From Candidatus Phyllobacterium onerii (lineage in GTDB: Bacteria; Pseudomonadota; Alphaproteobacteria; Rhizobiales; Rhizobiaceae), in assembly GCF_028331445.1 (NCBI RefSeq), contig NZ_JAQMHX010000004.1, forward strand, positions 186,001 through 250,000: DNA of 64,000 bases, in the 5' to 3' direction. Shown piece by piece: positions 57,101-64,000 of this stretch; position 1 is the first letter of the stretch, and the number at the start of each line of letters is the position of its first letter. The notes under the pieces were generated by a model. The model saw only the letters and a list, made by a program, of their open reading frames with translations. It had not been told where the DNA came from and did no database searches. Both the position numbers and the translations under genes were made by a program.

Positions 57101-60100
57101 TGGCTGCCGAGCCCGCTTGCGATGTTTTCGGACGGCATGCGCAGTGCCTTGTCGGGATAGATCAGGCTGGTTGCGACGCGCTGGAATTCAGCTGCCTCGT
57201 CCGGATTGATGCCGATGTGGTGGAGGCGAACCTGCGAACTCGTCCACGACAGCGAAAATTCACGGGTAAAGCAATCCGGGTGGCGGAAGCGGGAGACCAC
57301 CTCTTCAAGCTCTTGACGATTTGGGCGTACGAGAGTCCAGAATACCAGTGTTACTTTCTTGTGCGCGGGGACGCGGACACGACAACGCAGCGAAGCAATG
57401 GGATCGAGCACAAAACCATGACTGCCGCTGAGGGTCGCGCCTTCGTCGAAAGCAGCCGGATTCCGCAAAGAGCGTCCGCGTCCGATAAAGTTGCGCCGGT
57501 CGGTTTCAGCCTGAATTTCACGCATCGCACCGGAACTGTCGCTTACGACGTGGGCCACATGGATATCCGGATCGTCATTACCCCGCTTGCGGCGCGTGGC
57601 ATAGATCGCATCGCCACGCTTGTCGATCTCGGTCTCCACGAACATCTTGGCAAACGCCGGGTGAGCAGTATCGGTATCTTCGTTCGTCAATACCAGTTCG
57701 GCGTAAGACGTGACTTCAATGATGCGATCTTTGGTGCCGGTGTTGGTGATGACGATACGGCGGCCTTCGCCGTCGGAATCCGAGGCAACGATGGTCTCTA
57801 CGGTGGTATGGAGCGTGCCAATCTCCTTGACGAATTCCGCCTTGTAATCGGCAAAGATGGTGGTGCTCTTCTCGCCCGCAACGCGCACAGGATCGCCTGT
57901 CGCTGACCACCATTCGCCATTTTCGAGATCCCGCAAGAACAGGAACGTACCATAGCCACTTTCGAGTGGATCGGGTTGGAAACGCGTAATGGCAAGGCCA
58001 TTCCAGCGGCTGTACCCGCCGCCATTGGCAGTCACCATGACCGAATAATGTCCATTCGACATTATTTGCGTTGCGTTTGGCGCGCTCAATGGATTCTGGA
58101 TGAAGCGGATAGAAGCCGTTTCTTCCGAGCTCTCCACCGCCTTGCGCATAGGGTTCTCTGCTTTGGCTTGCAGAACCGGTATTTCGCGTGGAGCTTTCTC
58201 CTGCAGAAGCAGCTCGGCTGCTTCGATCACAGGATCCGCGTGGAAACGCTCACGCATTCGACCCTCGAACACAACATTGTTGACGGCAACAATCGACATG
58301 CCATGATGGTGAGCCATGTAATTGCGGACCACGGCATATTCTTCATCTTCGCGGACGCGTGACTTGGTAAAGTCCACGGCGTCGTAAAAACCATACTGTC
58401 CCAGTGCGCCCATGGCGCGCAAACGCTGCAGATTCTTGACAGCGGCTGCCGGTTGATACTGGCTGGCCATGATGCTGGCATACGGCGCTACAACGTAATT
58501 CTTCGAAAGGCCGCGCTTGAGGCCGAGTGTCGGAACGCCGAAATTGGTATACTGGTAGTTCATCTCCGGGTCGCGAGCGTTATAAGCCGCTTCAGAAATG
58601 CCCCAGGGCAACCCCTTGGACTCGCCATATTCGATCTGCCGTTGCACGATCAACTTGTTGGTTTGATCCAACATGCTCCCGAGCGGTTCGATCATGACCA
58701 GGGGCGGCATAAGGTATTCGAACATCGACCCGGACCAGGAGACCAGCGCACCGCGCCAGCCAACCGGCACCAGCAAACGGCCGAGCTTGAACCAGTGATC
58801 AACAGGTATATCGCCTTTGGCAATGGCGAAGAGGCTGGCCAAACGCGCTTCGGAGGCGAGAAGGTCATAACAACTTGCATCGAGCTCGTTGGTTTCCACA
58901 CGGAAGCCAATGGATAGTAGGCGTCGTTCCTTGCGCTCCAGGAAGGTGAAATCGGTATCGAAAGCGAGTTGCCGCGCTCGTGTGGCGAGGGTACCCAAGC
59001 GTTCGCGCAGAACGTCTGTGCTCTCGTGACTGCCGATTGCATCGTCAGTATGTCCTTGACACGTCTTGACGAGCAGGAGCGCCCACTCATTGGCGGTGGC
59101 GCTGATCGGGCTTTCGAGTTCGCCATGCAATTCTTCGGTCAGGCGCTGGATATCGCCCGCGAAGAGAGCAAGGTTGATTGTGCGCAGCGATGCGGTTTCA
59201 GGCTCCTCCTTGATCGTCGTGATTGCCCGGCGGAAATTGGAAACGCGTTCTTCAAGGCGACGGCGCAAGGGCCTCAAAACACGGCGATCATCGGGAATGT
59301 CACTGATGGCTTCTTCAAGAATATCGCTGACGTCGAGAACACCGTCGAGATCGCTCTGTAGATAAACTGAGGGTGCCTCAGCCCATTTCTCCAGCGCCGA
59401 AGACAAAGCGACGAGATGGCCTGCCAAATTACCGCTATCCACTGCCGAAACGTAAAGTGGAAGTAGTGGGCGAAGAGTTGTCGTTTCGTACCAGTTGTAG
59501 AGGTGGCCACGGTATTTCTCCATCTTCTCGAGGGTTTCGAGGGTCTGGTCGATACGCGTCAGTGTCTCATTGAAACTGATCCAGCCGAAGTCCCGGGCTG
59601 CGACGGTCGAGAGCAAATACATGCCAATATTGGTAGGCGACGTCCGCGTCGCAATAACTGGATGCGGATCCTCCTGGAAATTGTCCGGTGGAATGAAGTT
59701 CTGCTCTTTGGTGACGAATGTATCGTAGTAGTGCCAGGTACGGCGGGCGAAACGCCGCAGTTCACCTTTGTCGGATGAGCGCACGTTCAAATCATCGAGC
59801 GGTTTGGCTGAGCGGCTGACAAGCCATGCAATCACTGGCGATAGCAGCCAGATCAATGCGAAAGGAACGGCGAGGAACCAAGCCCGGCTTTGAACTGCCA
59901 AGGGAAGGCCAATGGCAATCAGCGCGACAATTATTGCTGGCCACATGAGTTGCAGGTAATAGCTCAGCGTATCGGGTGAACTCGTCTTTGCTTGTGCTGC
60001 AGCGCGCCACTCAAGCAGATGTTTGCGTGAAATGAACAGACGATAAAGCGTGCGGACGATCGCATCGAGCATCAAGCAGGCCATATTGGCAATGAAGGTG

Positions 60101-62775
60101 ATACGCAGGGCAATGTCTGCCGCCCCGGCAAAAATATCCGTGAGAATCGCCTGGAAGTGCCCCTTGAGCGACAGGTTCATGTCTGTCGGCACCAGGTTTG
60201 TAAATAGTATCATCGTCGGCACGATGAACATGCTGAAAATCATGAAGCACTGCCACAGCGTGGCAAGTCCCGGTGGCAGCAATGTCCAACCTGCAATGGA
60301 AGCCAGGATCCAGAAGATCGGCGTAAGCGAACGGCGAAGATTATCGACCATCTTCCAGCGCGTGACCGCGGTGACGCCAGGTCGTGTGCTGAAAAGATAA
60401 GGCAGGAGCTGCCAGTCGCCACGCGTCCAGCGATGATGGCGCGAGATATCGACATTGTAGCCCGTGGGGTAATCCTCGACCACTTCGACATCACTTACGA
60501 GCGCGCTACGCGCATAGCCGCCTTCGAGCAGGTCATGGCTCAGAACTGCGTTCTCGCCGATCTTTCCGTCGAGTGCAGCTTCAAAGAAATCGATGTCATA
60601 AAGACCCTTGCCGGTGAACGTGCCTTCTCCCAGCACGTCCTGATAGACGTCGGAAACTGCGAAAACGTAAGGATCGATGCCGCGATTGACCGAGAAGACG
60701 CGCTGCAGGAACGAGGCATCATCGCCGGTTGTCAGCGAGGGGGTGACGCGAGGCTGCAAGATGGCATAGCCACTGACCACACGGCCTGCTTTGGCGCTGT
60801 AGATGGGCCGATTGAGCGGGTGAATAAGCTTGCCGGCCAGGCGATTGACCGAGTCCGGCGTCAGGCGCGTGTCCGAGTCGAGCGTCATCACAAACTTGAT
60901 GTCGGTCGGGACTTCCTCGTTCGACGGGAAATACGTCGTATCCTTGTCGCCGCGCAACAGCATATTGAGCTCGTGCAATTTGCCGCGCTTGCGCTCCCAG
61001 CCCATCCAGCGGTTCTCCTGCGCATTGAACAGACGCTTGCGATGCAACAAGAAGAAGCGGGGATTGTTTTGCGTATAGTGCTCGTTGAGCGCGGTGATTT
61101 TCTCACGCGCATAGTCGAAAATGTCGAGATCATCGTCGGTCTGTTCGAATTTGCTGTCGGCCCAGTCCGTCAAAAGGGCGAAATAGACCTCGCCACGCGG
61201 ATTAGTGAGATAGTGCACTTCGAGATTGCGAATATGCTCATCGACGGAGTCACGCGAGGTAATCAGCGTCGGCACGGCAACGAGGGTTTTTGCCTCTGGA
61301 GGCAGGCCATTCTTGTACTCGAAGCCGATTAGCCGCGTCGGCGGCATAAACATCGGTATGATCCAGTTGACGAAGCCGTTGGCTGTTTCCATCGTGGGGA
61401 ACACTGCCAGCAAAGTGAACAGCCAGGTCATGCCGTCAGACAGTCCGGCACGGCGCAGGAAATAATTGATCAGTAGGAGGATGGCGATTGAGAAGAACGA
61501 AGCCGGCGCCCACAAGCCGGCGAGACCCAATCTCCGGTAGAAACGTACCCAGCGAATAAGCACGGTTGGCTTGTAGCCACATGTCTCTTCAAGTTCCGGA
61601 CGGCCTTCTCCGGCAAGATAATAGCCGACATCGCGTTTGCGCTGCTCGGTAACACCGCCTGCGCCAGCGGTCTCTTCAGCACTTTTATGTGCGAGCTCGA
61701 GAGCCGATTGTGTGATGTCGTGTTCGCTCTTGCCTGAGCGGCGGGCAATCTTTTCGATAGCAACGCGGTAGGCATTGCGAGAATGAAAGTCGAGCGCATC
61801 GAAATTGGAGTTGTCGCGCAGAACGGCATCGACACCGCTGACTGTCTCAAACCAGGTAATCCAGTCAACGTCATCGATCGCCTTCAGGCTGCGAATGAGA
61901 TTGCCCATGCTCACGCCACCCGTCGATTGGCGGGTATGTTCCTGAATGATGGCATCCTCGGAATCGCTGCCATTCTTTTCGAGCTCGTCTTCGAGCCACG
62001 CGACCGCGGCTCCAGAATGAGCGGTGCCGCCACGCAAACGGTAGAGCAGGTGGGTGGCAAAAGTGCTGTCCTTGGCCGCTGGCGCATACTGCGCCAGAAG
62101 CTGCGGGAGGGTATCTTTCTCAGCGTTCAGCGTGATTTCGTCGGCAACGCTATTGGCATAGGCGCGCATGCGGCGGGCACGCTCGACGCGCAGCGAAAGA
62201 CGCCGGGCATTTTCGATTAGAATGAAGCGAACGGCGGATGGAAGGGCCCACAATTCGCCGATATGCAGAGGTTCCACGGTCTGGAAGCCTTCAACGATGG
62301 CGCTCAGGCTATTCAGCGAAAACTGGCTGTCCGTATGCGCGACGTAAAGCCAGGCGAGCGCCATTACCCGTGGGATGTTGGGCTGACTCGCAAGTGGCGG
62401 CAACTGTCTGAAGAATTTCTTGGGCAGGTCGCGCTCGACCTGCTGTATGTTCTGGTCGACCAGGTAATAATTGTCCAAAAGCCACTGAGCCGCTGGTGTT
62501 ATCGTTTCGCCGTTGCGTGCTGCTGCATCGGAAGAACGGTAGGAATGCAGGATCAGCCTGGCGTTTTCGACTGTTCGCTGCTCGAAAACCATCGGCTCGT
62601 AGTCGGGCAATCGGACGTCTTCGCCCTTCGCTACCCGGGTCCCAAGGTCCCTCAAATCGTCGATTGATTTATAATGAGCCCGTATAGGGTTAGGTTGGAC
62701 AGCAAAAATCTGACCAACAGTCTTCTTCTGGGATGCAAACGCTTGAAAAAAGCTCAATACGGGCATTGTTTTCAT
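54175..62775 (-). CDS. ndvB: Cyclic beta-1,2-glucan synthase
   Basis: A 2866-aa inner-membrane enzyme, the normal length for Brucella Cgs and rhizobial NdvB. Two helices occur at about residues 425-500; the GT84 glycosyltransferase has MTLDSDTRL near 628 and HHRWTRGDWQ near 782; further helices lie at about 820-1060; the C-terminal glycoside phosphorylase (GH94) domain has GDWNDGMNRVG near 2550. One protein thus starts, extends, size-controls and closes periplasmic cyclic glucan, needed for osmotic adaptation and host interaction. It is intact with no frameshift. Export protein NdvA is not in the window. Confidence 0.98.
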   Translation of the reverse strand: MKTMPVLSFFQAFASQKKTVGQIFAVQPNPIRAHYKSIDDLRDLGTRVAKGEDVRLPDYEPMVFEQRTVENARLILHSYRSSDAAARNGETITPAAQWLLDNYYLVDQNIQQVERDLPKKFFRQLPPLASQPNIPRVMALAWLYVAHTDSQFSLNSLSAIVEGFQTVEPLHIGELWALPSAVRFILIENARRLSLRVERARRMRAYANSVADEITLNAEKDTLPQLLAQYAPAAKDSTFATHLLYRLRGGTAHSGAAVAWLEDELEKNGSDSEDAIIQEHTRQSTGGVSMGNLIRSLKAIDDVDWITWFETVSGVDAVLRDNSNFDALDFHSRNAYRVAIEKIARRSGKSEHDITQSALELAHKSAEETAGAGGVTEQRKRDVGYYLAGEGRPELEETCGYKPTVLIRWVRFYRRLGLAGLWAPASFFSIAILLLINYFLRRAGLSDGMTWLFTLLAVFPTMETANGFVNWIIPMFMPPTRLIGFEYKNGLPPEAKTLVAVPTLITSRDSVDEHIRNLEVHYLTNPRGEVYFALLTDWADSKFEQTDDDLDIFDYAREKITALNEHYTQNNPRFFLLHRKRLFNAQENRWMGWERKRGKLHELNMLLRGDKDTTYFPSNEEVPTDIKFVMTLDSDTRLTPDSVNRLAGKLIHPLNRPIYSAKAGRVVSGYAILQPRVTPSLTTGDDASFLQRVFSVNRGIDPYVFAVSDVYQDVLGEGTFTGKGLYDIDFFEAALDGKIGENAVLSHDLLEGGYARSALVSDVEVVEDYPTGYNVDISRHHRWTRGDWQLLPYLFSTRPGVTAVTRWKMVDNLRRSLTPIFWILASIAGWTLLPPGLATLWQCFMIFSMFIVPTMILFTNLVPTDMNLSLKGHFQAILTDIFAGAADIALRITFIANMACLMLDAIVRTLYRLFISRKHLLEWRAAAQAKTSSPDTLSYYLQLMWPAIIVALIAIGLPLAVQSRAWFLAVPFALIWLLSPVIAWLVSRSAKPLDDLNVRSSDKGELRRFARRTWHYYDTFVTKEQNFIPPDNFQEDPHPVIATRTSPTNIGMYLLSTVAARDFGWISFNETLTRIDQTLETLEKMEKYRGHLYNWYETTTLRPLLPLYVSAVDSGNLAGHLVALSSALEKWAEAPSVYLQSDLDGVLDVSDILEEAISDIPDDRRVLRPLRRRLEERVSNFRRAITTIKEEPETASLRTINLALFAGDIQRLTEELHGELESPISATANEWALLLVKTCQGHTDDAIGSHESTDVLRERLGTLATRARQLAFDTDFTFLERKERRLLSIGFRVETNELDASCYDLLASEARLASLFAIAKGDIPVDHWFKLGRLLVPVGWRGALVSWSGSMFEYLMPPLVMIEPLGSMLDQTNKLIVQRQIEYGESKGLPWGISEAAYNARDPEMNYQYTNFGVPTLGLKRGLSKNYVVAPYASIMASQYQPAAAVKNLQRLRAMGALGQYGFYDAVDFTKSRVREDEEYAVVRNYMAHHHGMSIVAVNNVVFEGRMRERFHADPVIEAAELLLQEKAPREIPVLQAKAENPMRKAVESSEETASIRFIQNPLSAPNATQIMSNGHYSVMVTANGGGYSRWNGLAITRFQPDPLESGYGTFLFLRDLENGEWWSATGDPVRVAGEKSTTIFADYKAEFVKEIGTLHTTVETIVASDSDGEGRRIVITNTGTKDRIIEVTSYAELVLTNEDTDTAHPAFAKMFVETEIDKRGDAIYATRRKRGNDDPDIHVAHVVSDSSGAMREIQAETDRRNFIGRGRSLRNPAAFDEGATLSGSHGFVLDPIASLRCRVRVPAHKKVTLVFWTLVRPNRQELEEVVSRFRHPDCFTREFSLSWTSSQVRLHHIGINPDEAAEFQRVATSLIYPDKALRMPSENIASGLGSQSELWPMSISGDFPILALRIDDEADMETLRNLLKAHEYWRAKGLVVDVVVINERSFSYAQDFQRGLEAICENSRARGAQLGPRVHIFAVRKDQMSDASYNTLLAAARIVMHAQNGSLSEQLKRMEGLSADLVPVTETRGKSIITGDIENSDLRGIAPAPTQLMNKRRPKISADDLSFWNGFGGFDMKNGEYVVRLGGLGSTPQPWINVISNPNFGFHVSAEGAGFTWSGNSRDYQLTQWSNDPVINRSGEAIYVVDTDKNIAFSPTASVLRDPSVQYETRHGQGYSTFISRHGNIGLELTHTIDPDRPVRLSSLKITNNGGTAKQLRVYGFVEWVLGNARAKTAPFIVPSCDAETGVLFARNPYGTDRRERVAFYAASVKPQSYTADRAEFFGALGSVDRPDAVLQAKRLSNLVEAGGDPCAALAVDIKVAAGETQELVFYMGDAGSREEAREILAGHSKRPFKDTLSSSRAIWTDFLDGLQVDTPDDAFNLMVNRWLPYQSLACRIWARSAFYQASGAFGFRDQLQDTLSMLILDPSLARHQILNVSARQFKEGDVQHWWLPTTGAGVRTKISDDVVWLGYAIAHYTSVTGDMSILDEQVAFIEGRALENGEHDAFYQPTISDEKVSVYEHAARALDLAVARTGSHGLPLMLTGDWNDGMNRVGEDGKGESIWLGWFLISTLRDVLPIARHFKDKERIQRWEAHIESLKAALEKDGWDGEWYRRGYFDDGAPLGSKKSDECKIDSIAQSWSVISGYGDPERSKRAMHSVATHLVDDEVDIIKLFTPPFNKTRHDPGYIKSYPVGVRENGGQYTHAATWAVLAMAKLGDADEAYRWFKKLNPINHSLTMDKAEFYRVEPYVVAADVYSVDPMRGRGGWTWYTGSAGWLYRVATEGILGISRRNDRLFVDPALPSEWSGFNFVLRNGEARYSIEVKSASKGAGKITVNGKKLTKAENGIPLETTGEHKVIIEVLAS

Positions 62776-63050
62776 TTCAGTTTGGAAGAAAGAATCTTCG
62801 GGATTGCAGCACTAAGGCGATCAGGGGCCGATCGTCCCACGTTCAGTTTAGGGTCTAATCAGGTCATGGCAATTAAGCTATCACCACTTTTATCGTTAGC
62901 GATCAGTTTTGATGAAAATGAGTCAGATTTCTATTAGCCTTTGTACGCAATTTTGAAGCTTCTGCACAGGGGGAAAGCCGCTGTAGCGGCGGGTCGCAGC
63001 CGAACAACCCAACGCTTCGCGACAACAGTGCAGCCACTAACTGTAACAAA

Positions 63051-63080
63051 AAAGACCGGGATTTGGCCATCCCGGTCTTT
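63051..63080. terminator. Intrinsic terminator after the cysA-type gene
   Basis: Twelve-pair perfect stem AAAGACCGGGAT/ATCCCGGTCTTT with loop TTGGCC and A/T runs on both sides, 18 bases beyond the stop of the minus-strand ATPase gene. Confidence 0.9.
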
Positions 63081-63097
63081 CACTCAGTTGGGTCGCA

Positions 63098-64000
63098 TCA
63101 GCTCTTCGGGAACACGCGCCAATGTTTGGGGCGAAAAGCGATGCGGCTTGTTTCCGTTGCCGGATGGTCCGCTGGAATTTCGATCTCCACATGATCGGTT
63201 ACCCCAGCTATTCGCAGCTCAATGCGCCGCGTAGCACCGACACGGCGGCTTGCAACGACTGTACCGGCGATTCCGCCGTTGGAGTCCTCGATAAGGTCGA
63301 CATCGTGGGGTCGGAAATATAGCCGTGCTTCACCGTCAGGTCGATCGCTGGAGATGCCCAGCGCTTGGCCATCGAGCCATAATTCGCCGTTCTTGACGTG
63401 AACTTCGATGGAACTCGACTCACCGATGAAGCTGTAGACAAACGGTGAATTCGGGCGGTCATAGACCTCATCGGGGGTACCGATCTGTTCTATCCTGCCT
63501 TGGCTCATGACCACAACGCGGTCCGCCAATTCCAGCGCCTCGTCCTGATCGTGCGTTACGAAAACAGTCGTGTGCTTGGTCTTGTCGTGGATCTCACGCA
63601 ACCAGCGGCGAAGTTCCTTGCGGACCTTCGCGTCGAGCGCGCCAAAGGGTTCGTCCAGCAACAACACTCGTGGTTCGATAGCCATGGCACGGGCGAGCGC
63701 GACGCGTTGACGCTGGCCGCCCGAGAGCTGCGCAGGATAGCGTTTCTCAAGGCCGGAAAGCTGCACGAAATCCAGAAGTTCCGACGAGCGTCGACGGATT
63801 TCGTCCTTGCTGGGCCGACTTGAACCCGGACGTACCTTCAGGCCGAAGCCGACGTTGTCAATCACTGTCATATGGCGGAATAGAGCATAATGTTGAAAGA
63901 CGAAACCGACGTTCCTCTCCTGCACGGACTTCAGCGAAGCATCCTCGTCGCCAAAGAAAACCTTGCCCTCGGTGGGAGTTTCAAGCCCTGCGATCAGGCG
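63098..64000 (-). CDS. cysA: Sulfate/thiosulfate ABC transporter ATPase, start beyond window
   Basis: The 3' part (about 300 codons) of a CysA-type ATPase; the frame runs open through the window edge, where it begins RLIAGLETPTEG. VQERNVGFVFQHYALFRHMTV is a CysA hallmark; signature [15 protein letters not shown], Walker B LLLDEPFGALDAKVR and switch THDQDEALEL are all present. Walker A lies outside. The last 100 residues are the TOBE-like regulatory region. The permease genes should lie to the right. Confidence 0.92.
   Translation of the reverse strand, partial: RLIAGLETPTEGKVFFGDEDASLKSVQERNVGFVFQHYALFRHMTVIDNVGFGLKVRPGSSRPSKDEIRRRSSELLDFVQLSGLEKRYPAQLSGGQRQRVALARAMAIEPRVLLLDEPFGALDAKVRKELRRWLREIHDKTKHTTVFVTHDQDEALELADRVVVMSQGRIEQIGTPDEVYDRPNSPFVYSFIGESSSIEVHVKNGELWLDGQALGISSDRPDGEARLYFRPHDVDLIEDSNGGIAGTVVASRRVGATRRIELRIAGVTDHVEIEIPADHPATETSRIAFRPKHWRVFPKS

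Noticed and set aside
54175-62775. Suspicion that the 2866-aa frame was a fusion or assembly artefact
   Set aside because: Length, domain order and motifs fit the known cyclic beta-1,2-glucan synthases of this order.
63098-63925. A complete ATPase gene starting at the ATG 63925
   Set aside because: The frame continues upstream with CysA-like sequence to the window edge and Walker A would be missing, so the gene is cut by the window rather than short.

Overview
The window is about 64 kb of contiguous chromosome from an alphaproteobacterium of the Rhizobiales (Hyphomicrobiales), probably of the Brucellaceae/Phyllobacteriaceae/Rhizobiaceae group. The evidence is a full-length cyclic beta-1,2-glucan synthase (2866 aa, NdvB/Cgs type), an OlsB-type ornithine-lipid acyltransferase, the conserved block lptC-lptA-lptB-rpoN-hpf-ptsN, the chain mutS / glnD-murJ-trpS, and rhizobial-type polyol (smo/mtlK) and xylose operons. 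I cannot fix genus or species from sequence alone. I recognise no rRNA, tRNA, CRISPR array, transposase, prophage or integrase gene, and coding style looks even throughout, so this reads as core chromosome rather than a recent island.

Layout. 0.4-11.0 kb (+): a chain of overlapping genes (small unknown protein, SelT/W/H-like redox protein, SorC-family regulator) leads into a sorbitol/mannitol-type operon: binding protein, two permeases, ATPase, sorbitol dehydrogenase, mannitol 2-dehydrogenase, HAD phosphatase, FGGY kinase. 11.1-20.8 kb: polA (-), M20 dipeptidase and short RNase D (+), an acyltransferase-3 membrane protein (-), a candidate small RNA (-), a 58-aa lipoprotein (-) and PBP1A (+). 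21-31.4 kb is carbon metabolism: glpK (-), an SDR (+), a ROK regulator-xylB-xylA operon (-) and divergent xylF-xylH-xylG (+). 31.5-47.9 kb is almost all on the minus strand and is housekeeping: nfuA-like, usp, trpS, VOC protein, murJ, glnD, mutS, olsB, lspA, an rRNA methyltransferase pair, an ornithine cyclodeaminase-like protein, a LapA-domain protein, ihfB, sppA. 48.1-53.6 kb (+) is LPS transport plus nitrogen/phosphotransfer control (lptCAB, rpoN, hpf, ptsN). 53.6-64 kb (-) has a Fur-family regulator, the giant ndvB, and the start-truncated cysA-type ATPase at the window edge.

How the genes work together. The polyol and xylose blocks are complete uptake-plus-catabolism units, each with its own regulator at one end. 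GlnD, RpoN and PtsN cover nitrogen-status signalling. LptABC, LspA, OlsB, MurJ, PBP1A, SppA and NdvB cover envelope assembly.

The least-explained material is non-coding: an anti-Shine-Dalgarno-type sRNA with a clear promoter and terminator (17763-17863); a second terminator-ended leader or sRNA next to polA; a UUCG hairpin that competes with a longer hairpin at 266-325; a hairpin that hides the ribosome-binding site of mutS, which also starts at TTG; a 278-bp inverted-repeat element between glpK and an SDR; a 34-bp perfect palindrome beside xylA; and several families of dispersed hairpin repeats. I see no clearly new multi-gene system; these RNA and repeat signals are the best candidates for something undescribed.
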